From Sphingomonadaceae bacterium (GTDB lineage Bacteria; Pseudomonadota; Alphaproteobacteria; Sphingomonadales; Sphingomonadaceae), in assembly GCA_947473355.1 (NCBI GenBank), contig CANJCQ010000014.1, positions 1 through 62,618 on the forward strand: a DNA stretch of 62,618 nucleotides, given 5' to 3'. Below the pieces are notes generated by a model. It ran no database searches, was not told where the DNA came from, and saw only the letters and a program-made list of their open reading frames with translations. The position numbers and the translations under genes are program-made. Below are positions 17,208 to 26,822 of this stretch, piece by piece (the first letter of the stretch is position 1; each line of letters starts with the position of its first letter).

Positions 17208-18896
17208 CTAACGCGCGGCCACTTCCGCGCGCAGCGCCTTGCGATCAAGCTTGCCGACCATGGTCTTGGGCAGGCTTTCGCGCACCACCACGGCATCGAC
17301 CTTTTCGTGCTTGCCGACGCGCGCGTTGAGCCAGCCGGCCAGCGCCGCGCCGTCCTCGGTCGCGCCTTCTTTCAGGGTGACAAAGGCGCGCGGGCTTTCG
17401 CCGCGATAGGTGTCGGGAACGCCGATCACCAGCGCCTCCTTGATTCCCGGATGGGTCAGCAAAACCACTTCGATCTGGCTGGGGAACACCTTGAAGCCGC
17501 CGACCGCGATCATGTCCTTGATCCGGTCGACAATGCGGATATAGCCTTCGGCATCAATGGTCGCGACATCGCCGGTGCGAAGCCAGCGCTGATCGCCGCG
17601 CATCACGAAGACCTGGGCATCGGCATCGGGCAAGTTCCAGTAGCCCTGCATCACTTGCGGCCCCATGATCGCAAGTTCGCCCGGCTGCCCGGCGGGGGCG
17701 TCTTTTGCGGGGTCTTCCTTGTCAAGCAGCAACAAATGTGTGCCCGGGAAGGGATGGCCAATGCTGCCTGAACGTTCATCGCCTTCGAAGGGATTCGAGC
17801 AGACCACGCCCGCGGTTTCGGTAAGCCCATAGCCTTCGACCAGATTCGCCCCGGTGACGGTCTTAAACTGCTGCTTGACCGGCGGCGGCAAGGGCGCGCC
17901 GCCTGAAATGCAAACCAGCAGCGAGGAGAAATCGGTCTTGGCCACATCGGGATGATCGAGCAGCGCCTGATACATGGTCGGAACGCCCGGCATCGAGGTG
18001 GCACGGGTGCGGCTGACCGTCTTCAGACACTGCCCGGCATTGAAGCGCGGCAGCATGGCGATAGTACCGCCGTTGAGCACTGTGCGGTTGAGCACGCAGG
18101 CATTGGCGAAAACATGGAAAAATGGCAGCACCCCGACAATGACATCGCGCTCGTTCTTGTGCGGATCGATCGACTCGATCTGGCGGGCATTGGCGGTCAG
18201 GTTCTGATGCGTGAGCATGGCGCCCTTTGGCGTGCCGGTGGTGCCGCCAGTGTACTGAATCAGCGCCAGATCGCGCATCGGATCAATGGCGACCGGTTTG
18301 GGCGGCTCGTTCCAGATCAGCAGATCGTTCCAGCCGGTCACATCCGGCTGTCTTGGCGCCGGCATCACTTTGCCCTTGCCCGCGACGCGCAGCGCGAGGC
18401 CCTGCCACCAAGGCACCATGTCCGCCAGTCGCGCCACAACCAGAGTTTCTAGCGCTGATCCTTTCAGCACGGCGAGCGCGGTGGGCAAAAGCGCCGGTAC
18501 ATCGAGCGTGACCAGCAGCCGTGTGCCCGAATCGGCGACTTGCGCTTCGAGTTCCGTTGCCGTGTAGAGCGGCGAGAAATTGACCACTGTTGCCCCGGCG
18601 ATCAGCGCACCGAAGTAAGCCGCAAGATAGACCGGCACATTGGGCAGGAACAGGCCGACCCGATCACCCTTGACTACGCCCCTGGCCTGGAGCCCAGCGG
18701 CAAAGGCCCGCGCCTCGGCCATGACCTTGGCATAGCTGGTAGTGCGCCCGTAAAAGTCACTCAGTGCGCGGTCAGGGTGCGCCGCGACACTGTCGGCGAA
18801 CAGCTCAGTCATCGCCATGGGCGCGAATTGCTGGTCCCATGCGCAAGGGTGCGCATAGTGCGTCCGCCAAGGCTCGGTGACGTTACCTACATTCAT
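17208..18896 (-). CDS. Long-chain fatty acid-CoA ligase (AMP-binding family)
   Basis: A 562-residue adenylate-forming enzyme. The AMP-binding P-loop is YTGGTTGTPKGAM, the second signature is EGYGLTETAGV, followed by WLRTGDVATID and the C-terminal catalytic lysine in MVGKLDRKAL. The length and FHVFANACVLNRT segment fit long-chain acyl-CoA synthetases (FadD type) that activate fatty acids at the membrane for beta-oxidation or lipid synthesis. The chain-length range cannot be read from sequence. Convergent with the bactofilin gene, five bases apart. Confidence 0.92.
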   Translation of the reverse strand: MNVGNVTEPWRTHYAHPCAWDQQFAPMAMTELFADSVAAHPDRALSDFYGRTTSYAKVMAEARAFAAGLQARGVVKGDRVGLFLPNVPVYLAAYFGALIAGATVVNFSPLYTATELEAQVADSGTRLLVTLDVPALLPTALAVLKGSALETLVVARLADMVPWWQGLALRVAGKGKVMPAPRQPDVTGWNDLLIWNEPPKPVAIDPMRDLALIQYTGGTTGTPKGAMLTHQNLTANARQIESIDPHKNERDVIVGVLPFFHVFANACVLNRTVLNGGTIAMLPRFNAGQCLKTVSRTRATSMPGVPTMYQALLDHPDVAKTDFSSLLVCISGGAPLPPPVKQQFKTVTGANLVEGYGLTETAGVVCSNPFEGDERSGSIGHPFPGTHLLLLDKEDPAKDAPAGQPGELAIMGPQVMQGYWNLPDADAQVFVMRGDQRWLRTGDVATIDAEGYIRIVDRIKDMIAVGGFKVFPSQIEVVLLTHPGIKEALVIGVPDTYRGESPRAFVTLKEGATEDGAALAGWLNARVGKHEKVDAVVVRESLPKTMVGKLDRKALRAEVAAR

Positions 18897-18950
18897 GTAA
18901 GTTAGCTTGCCCGTTCCTTGCGGTCAGGGCAAGCGACAAACGATAGGGTG

Positions 18951-19661
18951 TCAGCTTTCCCCGGCTGCCTCTGCCGCCTCTGCCGCACGCTTGGCCTCGA
19001 GCCAGGCAGCAGCTTCGGCTTCCTGTGCGGCTTCGCCCGCGATCTTGTTGGCAGCATCGCGTTCAGCGCGCAGTTCCTCGATCAGGGCCACACGATCATC
19101 GCCCAGCCGCGCATCGTCGCCAGCCTGATCGTCGAGACCGGCCTTCTTGGCGGCCTTGGCGACAATGGCATCGAGCTCGCGCTGCGAGCACAGGCCCAGC
19201 GTCACTGGATCCTTGGCGAGGATATTGGTGATGTTCCAGTGGCTGCGATCGCGAATCGCGGTGATCGTGTTGCGGGTCGTGCCGATCAGCTTGCCGATCT
19301 GGGCATCGGAAATTTCGGGGTGGTTACGGATGATCCAGGCAATGCCGTCGGGCTTGTCCTGCCGCTTGGACACCGGCGTATAGCGCGGGCCCTTGGTGCG
19401 ATTGACGTTGACCGGGGCCTTCTGCATCTGCAGCGAATAATTCGCATCGGCCTGGCCTTTTTCGATTTCGGCCATGGTCAGCTCGCCCGAACGCACCGGA
19501 TCGCGCCCGGTATATTTGCTGGCGGCGAGATCGTCGGCCATCGCGTTTACTTCGAGAATGTGCAGCCCGCAAAATTCGGCGATCTGTTCGAAAGACAGCG
19601 CGGTGTTGTCAACGAGCCAGGAAGCCGTCGCATGCGGCATCAAGGGGGCGGTCTGGGTCAC
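18951..19661 (-). CDS. trcR: Cell cycle transcriptional regulator TrcR (DUF1013)
   Basis: A 236-residue protein of the DUF1013 family: LVDNTALSFEQIAEFCGLHILEV, a central helix-turn-helix-like part (ISDAQIGKLIGTTRNTI), WNITNILAKDPVTLGLCSQ, and a charged Ala/Glu-rich C-terminal coil. The Caulobacter relative is a cell-cycle-controlled DNA-associated regulator; its exact targets here are unknown. The GTG at 19661 is chosen because GGAG lies eight bases upstream and homologues begin at MxxPLMP. An ATG at 19805 would add 48 residues encoded partly by the tandem repeat. Confidence 0.9.
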   Translation of the reverse strand: MTQTAPLMPHATASWLVDNTALSFEQIAEFCGLHILEVNAMADDLAASKYTGRDPVRSGELTMAEIEKGQADANYSLQMQKAPVNVNRTKGPRYTPVSKRQDKPDGIAWIIRNHPEISDAQIGKLIGTTRNTITAIRDRSHWNITNILAKDPVTLGLCSQRELDAIVAKAAKKAGLDDQAGDDARLGDDRVALIEELRAERDAANKIAGEAAQEAEAAAWLEAKRAAEAAEAAGES

Positions 19662-19677
19662 GGCTAAATCTCCGGCA

Positions 19678-19719
19678 GAAAATGCGTCTGGAAACGCGTC
19701 TGAAAATGCGCTTGAAAAT
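19678..19719. repeat. 12-bp tandem repeat upstream of trcR
   Basis: On the plus strand three consecutive 12-bp units (GAAAATGCGTCT, GGAAACGCGTCT, GAAAATGCGCTT) are followed by a partial GAAAAT. They end a few bases before the ribosome site of the GTG start of trcR, so they lie in its leader, or encode a repeated AFSD/AFPD/AFSA peptide if translation starts at 19805. Confidence 0.75.
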
Positions 19720-19852
19720 ATTAGGGCCGCCCCTTGCGGAGCGGCCATTTGAGCCGGCGATGTAGGCCCGATTGGCTCGAGGGGCAAGGGCTGGGCAGAA
19801 TTCATTGTCGCGCCGCGAGTTCCGGCGCAGTGAAACCCGGGGCTTGTGACCC

Positions 19853-20479
19853 TTAACCTGCCATGGGCACATAGCCCGGCAAAGCGGCAACCCGGCCCAG
19901 CCAGGCGCAGATCGCCGGATAGTCGCGCAGGCGGAAACTTCCGGCTTCGCAGACATGGGTATAGGCATAGAGCGCAATATCGGCGAGCGACGCGCTCTGC
20001 CCGACGAACCAGTCCTGCCGCGCCAGATGTTCGTCCATCAGGTCCAAAGCCGCCTCGCCGCCCGCGCGTTTGGCCACGATCTGGCTGCGCTGTGCTGCGC
20101 TCAGGCTGGGCTCGCCAACGAAGGCCAGCCACCAGCGCAAGGTCGCAACATTGGGCTCATGGCTGTATTGCTCGAAAAACATCCAGCGCAGCATATCGGC
20201 CTGCGCAAAGCGGTCTGACGGGATCAGCGCGGAGCCCTCGGCAAGATACCAGCAGGCGGCGTTGCTTTCAGGCAGGAAGCGCCCTGAATCTCCGGCGCCG
20301 ATCTGGAGGACGGGGATGCGGCCATTGGCGTTGATCGTTCCCAGAAATTCAGGCGTCCGCGTTTCGCCTTTGATGATGTCGTATTCGCGCCGCTCCAGCC
20401 GAAGGCCAAGCAGCGCGGCGGTGAGCCGGATCTTGTAACAATTGCCGCTGCGCGAATCCTCGTGGAGAATGTAAGTCAT
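19853..20479 (-). CDS. Glutathione S-transferase family protein
   Basis: A 208-residue cytosolic GST. The N-terminal thioredoxin-like domain reads YILHEDSRSGNCYKIRL and NANGRIPVLQI with the cis-Pro, then LPESNAACWYLAE. The helical C-terminal domain contains SLADIALYAYTHV, the N-capping box region. The Ser in DSRSGNC is a plausible catalytic residue. The substrate is unknown. The start overlaps the end of the quinone reductase gene by four bases, so these redox or detoxification proteins are made together. Confidence 0.92.
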   Translation of the reverse strand: MTYILHEDSRSGNCYKIRLTAALLGLRLERREYDIIKGETRTPEFLGTINANGRIPVLQIGAGDSGRFLPESNAACWYLAEGSALIPSDRFAQADMLRWMFFEQYSHEPNVATLRWWLAFVGEPSLSAAQRSQIVAKRAGGEAALDLMDEHLARQDWFVGQSASLADIALYAYTHVCEAGSFRLRDYPAICAWLGRVAALPGYVPMAG

Positions 20480-21483
20480 GGCGTAACCTGGAGCACGATC
20501 TTTCCGACGTGCTCACCCGCTTCCATCCGGGCGTGGGCCGCCGCTGCTTCAGCCAGCGGGAAGGTCTGGTCCATCACCGGACGCAGAGTGCCATCTTCGA
20601 CAAAGGGCCATGCATTCACCGCAATTTCCTGCGCCAGCAGCGCTTTGAATTCAGCCGAGCGTGGCCGCAGGGTGGAGCCGGTGAGGGTGTAGCGGCGGCT
20701 CATCACAACCGCCATGTTGAGTTCCGTCGTTGCCCCGCCCTGCACCGCGATGGTGACATGGCGTCCTTGTTCGGCGAGGCACCTGAGATTGCGCGGCACA
20801 TAATCGCCCGAGACCATGTCCAGCACCAGATCGACCCCCTTGCCCCCAGTGATCCGGGCCACTTCCGCGACGAAATCCTGGCGCTTGTAATCGATCACAT
20901 GGGCGGCCCCGAGTTCCAGCGCGCGCGCGCATTTTTCCGCGCCGCCACACGTCACGATTACAGACAGGCCAAACAGTCGGCCCAGCGCAATCGCCATGGT
21001 GCCGATACCGCTGGTGCCGCCATGGACCAGAATCGTTTCGCCCTTCCTGGCCCAGCCACGCTCGAAGACGTTGTGCCAGACCGTAAACAGTGTTTCTGGC
21101 AGGGCCGCAGCTTCGGCCAGCGACAATCCTTCAGGCACCGGCAGACAATGCCCGGCATTGGCAGTGCAATATTCGGCGTAGCCGCCGCCCGCGACCAGTG
21201 CGCAGACTTGTGTTCCCAGCAATTCGTGCGCGACATCCGCGCCCAACGCCACGACGGTCCCGGCAATCTCGAGGCCGGGGATCGGTGAAGCCCCGGCGGG
21301 CGGTGGATACAACCCCTGCCGCTGGGCCACATCAGGGCGGTTGACCCCGGCAAAAGCGACCTTCACGAGAACTTCACCGGGCCCTGGAACCGGCAAGGGC
21401 AGCACTTCGGAGCGCAGCACTTCCGGCCCGCCCGGCGCATCGAAGCCGACGGCCATCATCGTTTCAGGAAGCATTTCCAGCAT
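20476..21483 (-). CDS. NAD(P)H quinone oxidoreductase (zeta-crystallin/PIG3 type)
   Basis: A 335-residue zinc-free medium-chain dehydrogenase. The GroES-like half carries VKVAFAGVNRPDVAQRQGLYPPP, and the Rossmann half carries ILVHGGTSGIGTMAIAL as the NADPH site, then GAAHVIDYKRQDF. The C-terminal segment TFPLAEAAAAHARMEAGEHVGKIVL is typical. It probably reduces quinones or enoyl-type electrophiles. Alternative starts at the ATGs four and nine codons on are possible. Cotranscribed with the GST gene. Confidence 0.92.
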   Translation of the reverse strand: MLEMLPETMMAVGFDAPGGPEVLRSEVLPLPVPGPGEVLVKVAFAGVNRPDVAQRQGLYPPPAGASPIPGLEIAGTVVALGADVAHELLGTQVCALVAGGGYAEYCTANAGHCLPVPEGLSLAEAAALPETLFTVWHNVFERGWARKGETILVHGGTSGIGTMAIALGRLFGLSVIVTCGGAEKCARALELGAAHVIDYKRQDFVAEVARITGGKGVDLVLDMVSGDYVPRNLRCLAEQGRHVTIAVQGGATTELNMAVVMSRRYTLTGSTLRPRSAEFKALLAQEIAVNAWPFVEDGTLRPVMDQTFPLAEAAAAHARMEAGEHVGKIVLQVTP

Positions 21484-21587
21484 TTACGACACCCCCAGTC
21501 GCCCTGTTTCCCCGCAGGGCGACGTCATGCTGACTTACCTTTGAGACCGGTTGACAGCAAGCAAAGAGCGTCCGATGTTGCATTGCA

Positions 21588-21791
21588 ATGGATGAAGAAG
21601 ACCGCCCAAGGGTTCGCGGTGATGCTGCCAGCCTGTTAGGCCGCGAAAGCCTCGACAGCTATTCGCGCGACGAACTCGATTTGCGCATCGCCCAGCTTGA
21701 AGCTGAGATCGCCCGCGTTGCTGCCCACCGAGACAAGGCCAAAGCCCATATGGCAGCGGCGGATGCCCTGTTCGGGGCAAAAAAGTCATGA
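21588..21791 (+). CDS. DUF1192 family small protein
   Basis: A 67-residue acidic protein: LGRESLDSYSRDELDLRIAQLEAEI leads into a short coiled coil and ends DALFGAKKS. This is the pattern of DUF1192 proteins of alphaproteobacteria, whose role is unknown. The ORF is separated from clpA by 128 bp; divergent from the quinone reductase by about 100 bp. No clear ribosome site. Confidence 0.85.
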   Translation: MDEEDRPRVRGDAASLLGRESLDSYSRDELDLRIAQLEAEIARVAAHRDKAKAHMAAADALFGAKKS

Positions 21792-21919
21792 CAGTTACAG
21801 CCGCCACTTGTCCGCACCCTCGCATTGACACATGTTGCCACCATATAAGATTGGTTAACCCACTCTGGTCATACCTCCTGTTGCACCGAGGTTCACCATT
21901 TTCAGCGAAAGCGCCCTGA
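21792..21919 (+). promoter_or_regulatory. Leader region of clpA
   Basis: This 128-bp gap holds a TTGACA at about 21825 with AT-rich sequence CATATAAG some 13 bp on, which is too close for a standard promoter, and a TTAACC at 21853. A promoter for clpA is likely here but cannot be fixed. No clpS gene is found in the gap, unlike many proteobacteria. Confidence 0.25.
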
Positions 21920-24298
21920 ATGCCCAGTTTCGCCCAAAGCCTCGAAAAGACCCTGCACGCCGCGCTGGCGCATGCGTCGGAACGCAGCCACGAATATGCC
22001 ACGCTGGAGCACCTCCTGCTGGCCCTGATTGACGATCCCGACGGGGCCGCTGTCATGCAGGCTTGCGGAGTGGAGCTTGACGATCTCAGTGAGGTGGTCC
22101 GCCAGTATCTCGATCAGGAATACCAGTCGCTCAAGACCAGCGAAAAAGGCGATCCAGCGCCGACTGCCGGTTTCCAGCGGGTGATCCAGCGCGCGATCCT
22201 GCATGTGCAAAGCTCGGGCAAGGACACTGTGACTGGCGCCAATGTGCTGGTCGCGCTGTTTTCCGAGCGCGATTCCTATGCGGTCTATTTCCTCCAGCAA
22301 CAGGATATGAGCCGCCTCGACGCGGTAAGCTATATCAGCCACGGCATCGGCAAGGGCGGTCGCCGGATCGAGGACCGCAGCCCCAAGGGCAGCGATGGCG
22401 AAGTGCCGCATCAGGAGGAAAAGAGCGACAGCAAGGCACAGAAGAAGGATTCCGCGCTCGACCAGTTCTGCGTCAATCTCAACGAGAAGGCGCTGGCCGG
22501 CAAGATTGATCCACTGATCGGCCGCGGGCCCGAAGTGGATCGGACGATCCAGATTTTGTGCCGCCGCTCCAAGAACAACCCGCTCTATGTCGGCGATCCC
22601 GGCGTCGGCAAGACGGCGATTGCCGAAGGCCTGGCGCGCAAGATCGTCGAGGGCGACGTGCCCGAAGTGCTGACCAATGCGGTGATCTATTCGCTCGACA
22701 TGGGCTCGCTTCTGGCAGGCACGCGCTATCGCGGCGATTTCGAGGAACGGCTTAAGCAAGTGGTCAACGAGCTCGAAAAGCTGCCCGACGCAGTGCTGTT
22801 CATCGACGAGATCCACACCGTGATCGGCGCCGGCGCCACTTCGGGCGGGGCGATGGATGCCTCGAACCTGCTGAAGCCTGCGCTTTCAGGCGGCACGATC
22901 CGCTGCATCGGTTCGACCACCTACAAGGAATTCCGCAACCACTTCGAAAAAGACCGCGCGCTGCTGCGCCGGTTCCAGAAGATCGACGTCAATGAGCCGA
23001 CAATCGAGGATACGATCAAGATCCTGAAGGGTCTGCGCTCGGCCTTCGAGGAACACCACAAGGTCAGATATACCCCCGAGGCGATCAAGACCGCGGTCGA
23101 GCTTTCGGCGCGCTATATCAATGACCGCAAGCTGCCCGACAAGGCGATCGACGTGATCGACGAGGTCGGTGCGATGCAGATGCTGGTGCCCTTGAACAAG
23201 CGAAAGAAGGTGATCACGCCCAAGGAAATCGAAGCCGTGATTGCGACCATGGCGCGCATCCCGCCCAAGTCGGTCTCCTCGGACGACCGCACCGTGCTCG
23301 AACATCTCGAGCGCGACCTCAAGCGCGTGGTGTTCGGCCAGGACAAGGCCATCGCAGTGCTGTCCTCGGCGATGAAGCTCAGCCGGGCCGGGCTGCGCGA
23401 TCCGGACAAGCCGATCGGCTCGTTCCTGTTCTCAGGCCCAACCGGCGTCGGCAAGACCGAAGTCGCCAAGCAGCTTGCCAGCATCATGGGCATTCCGATC
23501 CAGCGCTTCGACATGTCCGAATATATGGAGCGCCATTCGGTTTCGCGGCTGATCGGCGCGCCTCCGGGCTATGTCGGCTTTGATCAGGGCGGGCTTCTGA
23601 CCGATGCCATCGACCAGCAACCGCACTGCGTGCTGCTGCTGGACGAGATCGAGAAGGCTCACCCGGATCTGTTCAATATCCTGCTGCAGGTGATGGATAA
23701 TGGCCGCCTGACCGATCACCACGGCAAGACCGTCGATTTCCGCAATGTCGTGCTGATCATGACAACCAATGCCGGGGCCTCCGACATGGCTAGCCAGGGC
23801 ATCGGTTTCGGCAACGTTTCCAAGGAAGATGCTGGCGACGAGGCAGTCAAGCGGATGTTCTCGCCCGAATTCCGCAACCGGCTCGATGCCACGGTGCCGT
23901 TCTCTTACCTGCCGACCGAAGTGATCAGCCGGGTGGTCGACAAGTTCATCCTCCAGCTGGAACTGCAGCTGGCCGAACAGAACGTCCACATCCAGTTTGA
24001 CAGCGATGCGCGGAGCTGGCTTGCTGATCGCGGCTATGACAAGCTCTACGGTGCGCGGCCGATGGCGCGGCTGTTGCAGGAAAAGGTCAAACAACCGCTG
24101 GCCGAAGAACTGTTGTTCGGCAAGCTGGCGCATGGCGGCGAAGTCCATGTCAGCCTGAAAGATGATGACAAGGAAGGGCGGGCGCTCTCGTTCGAGCTGA
24201 CGCCCGCGCCGCCCCGGCTGGTCCGCAAGTCCGCAAAGGCTTCGCCCAAGCGCAAGCCCAAGGCGCAGCCGACATCAGGCGGAGATGGAGCCGATTAG
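21920..24298 (+). CDS. clpA: ATP-dependent Clp protease ATP-binding subunit ClpA
   Basis: A 792-residue AAA+ unfoldase that feeds substrates to ClpP. It has the N-terminal double Clp repeat (about residues 1-145, [17 protein letters not shown]), the first AAA module with Walker [14 protein letters not shown] and Walker B VLFIDEIH, and the second with [12 protein letters not shown] and [12 protein letters not shown]. The order and absence of the ClpB middle coiled coil identify ClpA. The tail is Lys/Pro-rich. An IGF-type ClpP loop is probably the IGFG (in QGIGFGNVS). ClpS, its adaptor, is not adjacent. Confidence 0.97.
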   Translation: MPSFAQSLEKTLHAALAHASERSHEYATLEHLLLALIDDPDGAAVMQACGVELDDLSEVVRQYLDQEYQSLKTSEKGDPAPTAGFQRVIQRAILHVQSSGKDTVTGANVLVALFSERDSYAVYFLQQQDMSRLDAVSYISHGIGKGGRRIEDRSPKGSDGEVPHQEEKSDSKAQKKDSALDQFCVNLNEKALAGKIDPLIGRGPEVDRTIQILCRRSKNNPLYVGDPGVGKTAIAEGLARKIVEGDVPEVLTNAVIYSLDMGSLLAGTRYRGDFEERLKQVVNELEKLPDAVLFIDEIHTVIGAGATSGGAMDASNLLKPALSGGTIRCIGSTTYKEFRNHFEKDRALLRRFQKIDVNEPTIEDTIKILKGLRSAFEEHHKVRYTPEAIKTAVELSARYINDRKLPDKAIDVIDEVGAMQMLVPLNKRKKVITPKEIEAVIATMARIPPKSVSSDDRTVLEHLERDLKRVVFGQDKAIAVLSSAMKLSRAGLRDPDKPIGSFLFSGPTGVGKTEVAKQLASIMGIPIQRFDMSEYMERHSVSRLIGAPPGYVGFDQGGLLTDAIDQQPHCVLLLDEIEKAHPDLFNILLQVMDNGRLTDHHGKTVDFRNVVLIMTTNAGASDMASQGIGFGNVSKEDAGDEAVKRMFSPEFRNRLDATVPFSYLPTEVISRVVDKFILQLELQLAEQNVHIQFDSDARSWLADRGYDKLYGARPMARLLQEKVKQPLAEELLFGKLAHGGEVHVSLKDDDKEGRALSFELTPAPPRLVRKSAKASPKRKPKAQPTSGGDGAD

Positions 24299-24314
24299 AG
24301 TGGACCGCTATTGA

Positions 24315-25841
24315 TCAATAGACCCCCAGTCGCTTGAGCAGATCGGCCTTGGTTGTGACGAAAATGTCGAACATCTTCTTCAGCTCCTGGCGGGTGCGCT
24401 CTTCGTCCTGAATCATCTCGCCTTCGACGATCAGCAGCTGACCCTGGCTTACCAGGACCTGGCGGACCCATTCCGGAGGGTCCTTTTCCTTGGCCTTCAA
24501 AGCGAGGATGAACATCTGATCGATGCGCGGCACGAGTGTTGCGGCACCGAGCAGCGGCGCGGCCAGATAGTCGACACCGGCACCGGCCTCGGCGCGCTTC
24601 ATGAGGCGATCATTGAGCGCTCGTGAGGCCTTGCCATCCTCGTCAGGGGTGGACGACTTGGAAGTCGGCGCAATATAGCCCGCACCGGTCAGCACCAACA
24701 GTACTTCCCATATTTGTGCGCGGTTGAGCGTGGCCAGGCCCTTGGCCGCCATCAGTTCCCCGACCGTCGCCGATCCGCCGGGGAAGCCCGCGAGAACCTT
24801 GACCAGCGGGTTGTAGATATCGGCGCGAAGGTCGGCGTCGCCGATCACGGTGGCGACCTTTTCGGGGACCTTTTCAGGGTCGCCAACCAGGATGAACCGC
24901 TCCTTCTCGATTTGCTTGCCATGCTCATAGACCGACATCGGCCGCGGCCCCTTGACGAAGATATCGCGACGGAACTGCTGGTTGACGAAGTAGTCGCGCG
25001 TCGTCTCGCGCATTACTGGATCCTTGATTTGCTGCAGGACCTGATGTGCGGCAGCGGGAACGCTTATCGCCGGGAGATTCTCAAGCATCGCGGCAGAAGC
25101 AGCAAAAGTCAGCTTGGCTTCGGCCAGCTGATCGGCTGCCTGGCTGAACGGCATCGGATGCCAGTCCGCATTATAGTATTCGTGCGCCAGATAAGAGCGA
25201 TCCTGCGTCTTGATCTGATCGAGCCGTGCCTTCAGTTGCGGATTGTTCTGGAAATACGCGGCCCCGGCATCGATCACCTTGTCAACGAATTCGAGCGAGC
25301 CGTTGATCCTGTCAACCAGCACACCATTGGCCTCACGTTTGGCATATTCGGCCATCAGGATGCGCAGCGGAATGCCGGGCGACCAGCCGGGGGTGACATT
25401 GTAGCTGACATAAAGCGCGCCGCCCGGCTTGAGCCGCTTGAGCGCGAGGTCAACAATCGCCTGGCGGCTGCCATGGCTGATCCATGACCAAATGCCATGC
25501 AAGGCGATGATATCGAACTGTGGCAGGTCGTCGCGCTGCGACAGTTGCTCGAATGAATCCTCCAGCAGCGTCAGGGGCTTGCCCATGGCATTGGCAAATT
25601 CGCGGGCATTGGCGACCTGCCCCGGATTGAAGTCTGTGCCCCAATAGGTGCCCGAATTGGTCGCCGCGTTGATGTTGAGCGAGAGGCCCTGGCCAAAGCC
25701 GAGCTCAAGATACTCTGGATTGTCGGAAATCGAATGGTCGATCCCGCAGGCGAGCAGCGCCAAGCGGATCCGGGCGGGCGAAAGCTCCGGATAATAGCCA
25801 TAGGTATAGGTGATTTCCGAGGTATAGCCTTCATGCCACAT
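24315..25841 (-). CDS. SAM-dependent methyltransferase with C-terminal regulatory domain
   Basis: A 508-residue cytosolic protein. The N-terminal class I methyltransferase fold has the SAM-binding glycine loop YLELGFGQGLSLN (about residues 43-55), an acidic end of strand 2 in GTDFNPGQV and FDIIALHGIWSWI. The rest matches the methyltransferase regulatory domain (MethyTransf_Reg type) with LENLPAISVP and RDYFVNQQFRRDIFVKG. Such proteins are related to rickettsial protein-lysine methyltransferases acting on outer-membrane proteins; the substrate here is unknown. Start at 25841 gives MWHEGYTSEI. Convergent with clpA. Confidence 0.85.
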   Translation of the reverse strand: MWHEGYTSEITYTYGYYPELSPARIRLALLACGIDHSISDNPEYLELGFGQGLSLNINAATNSGTYWGTDFNPGQVANAREFANAMGKPLTLLEDSFEQLSQRDDLPQFDIIALHGIWSWISHGSRQAIVDLALKRLKPGGALYVSYNVTPGWSPGIPLRILMAEYAKREANGVLVDRINGSLEFVDKVIDAGAAYFQNNPQLKARLDQIKTQDRSYLAHEYYNADWHPMPFSQAADQLAEAKLTFAASAAMLENLPAISVPAAAHQVLQQIKDPVMRETTRDYFVNQQFRRDIFVKGPRPMSVYEHGKQIEKERFILVGDPEKVPEKVATVIGDADLRADIYNPLVKVLAGFPGGSATVGELMAAKGLATLNRAQIWEVLLVLTGAGYIAPTSKSSTPDEDGKASRALNDRLMKRAEAGAGVDYLAAPLLGAATLVPRIDQMFILALKAKEKDPPEWVRQVLVSQGQLLIVEGEMIQDEERTRQELKKMFDIFVTTKADLLKRLGVY

Positions 25842-25867
25842 GGCTGCATCCACTCCGATTTGTCGCA

Positions 25868-25900
25868 ATAAAGGGCGCGCCCTTGCGGCGCGCCCTTTAT
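25868..25900. terminator. GC-rich hairpin between yggU and the methyltransferase gene
   Basis: A 14-bp perfect stem (core GGGCGCGCC pairing with GGCGCGCCC) closes a five-base loop. It lies downstream of the yggU stop on the minus strand and just before the methyltransferase start, so it probably ends the transcript of the hemB-to-yggU genes. The following T run is short. Confidence 0.7.
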
Positions 25901-25969
25901 AGATAAGTGCATAGGCAGATTAAGAGGTGATGTCGATTCCCGCCTGCACGCCCGGCCCTGCGACCAATT

Positions 25970-26260
25970 TCATTGCGGCTTAAGCGGAATGGCCACCAGC
26001 TTCTCGCGCGAGATGCCGCCGCGCAGAAGTTCAAGACGCGACGGGGCGACACCAAGAGCCTGTGCAATCAAGGCCAGCACCGCGGCATTTGCCTTGCCTT
26101 TATCCGGCACCGCGCGCACCCGCGCCAGCAGCTTGTCCCCGTCAATGGTCAGCGCATCTGCGCGCGCACCCGGCGTCACCCGCACGGCGAGCCTGCCGGC
26201 GCTGTCAGCCAGGGCACGAATATCCCCGGCAGCGGGACAATCAATCCTGGGATTGGCCAC
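25970..26260 (-). CDS. DUF167/YggU family protein
   Basis: A 96-residue protein of the YggU family: GRLAVRVTPGARADALTIDGDKLLARV, PDKGKANAAVLALIAQALGV and LLRGGISREKLVAI cover the whole compact fold. The biochemical role is not established. The GTG at 26260 is favoured since it begins the homologous region; ATG at 26284 or 26296 are alternatives. It overlaps the end of the carbonic-anhydrase-like gene by 20 bases and is the last of an overlapping chain that starts at hemB. Confidence 0.88.
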   Translation of the reverse strand: MANPRIDCPAAGDIRALADSAGRLAVRVTPGARADALTIDGDKLLARVRAVPDKGKANAAVLALIAQALGVAPSRLELLRGGISREKLVAIPLKPQ

Positions 26261-26822
26261 GCAACGCTTCGGCGTGAAACCGGCCATTGATGACATAGCC
26301 CGCCACCCCGGCGCGCATGTCTTCGAGCGCGGCCTCGGTCAGGTCGCGGGCATAGGCGGCAGGGCGGCCCATCCACATCTGGCGACTGGCGATCACCTTG
26401 CCCTGGGTCAGCATCGCACCTGCCGCCAGCATGGCATCGCTCTCGATGCGGCAGCCGTCCATGACGATTGCGCCCAGCCCGACAAAGGCGCGGTCTTCAA
26501 GGATGCTGCCGTGGATCATCGCCATATGGCCGATCAGAACGTCGTCGCCAATGATCGTCGGGAAGCCTTCGGGTCGCTTCGGCTTGGGGCTCTCGCAATG
26601 GATCACGGTGCCATCCTGCACATTGCTGCGGGCGCCGACGACGATGCGGTGAACATCGGCGCGCAGCACGCAATTGTACCAGATGCTGGCATCCGGCCCG
26701 ACTTCAACATCGCCGATGATCCGGCAACCCGGCGCGATGAAGGCGCTTGAGTGAATGCGCGGGGCCTTGCCGTTCAGGGCAATGAGAGAGAAATCCTGGG
26801 TCATTTCGGTCATCGGGTTCAT
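26241..26822 (-). CDS. Gamma carbonic anhydrase-like protein (left-handed beta helix)
   Basis: A 193-residue hexapeptide-repeat protein. Repeats such as IIGDVEVGPDASIWYNCVLRAD lie in the left-handed beta helix, and the zinc histidines are visible as the HC in VIHCE and the two in IGHMAMIHG. A C-terminal helix (YARDLTEAALEDMRAG) packs on the helix. YrdA/PaaY-like members may hydrate CO2 or bind metals; activity is not certain. The start overlaps the stop of the spermidine-synthase-like gene (ATGA). Confidence 0.93.
   Translation of the reverse strand: MNPMTEMTQDFSLIALNGKAPRIHSSAFIAPGCRIIGDVEVGPDASIWYNCVLRADVHRIVVGARSNVQDGTVIHCESPKPKRPEGFPTIIGDDVLIGHMAMIHGSILEDRAFVGLGAIVMDGCRIESDAMLAAGAMLTQGKVIASRQMWMGRPAAYARDLTEAALEDMRAGVAGYVINGRFHAEALRGQSQD

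Noticed and set aside
24308..24321. CTATTGATCAATAG perfect palindrome at the clpA/methyltransferase junction
   Set aside because: Short, no loop, overlaps a stop codon, not repeated elsewhere; probably chance or a weak terminator part.
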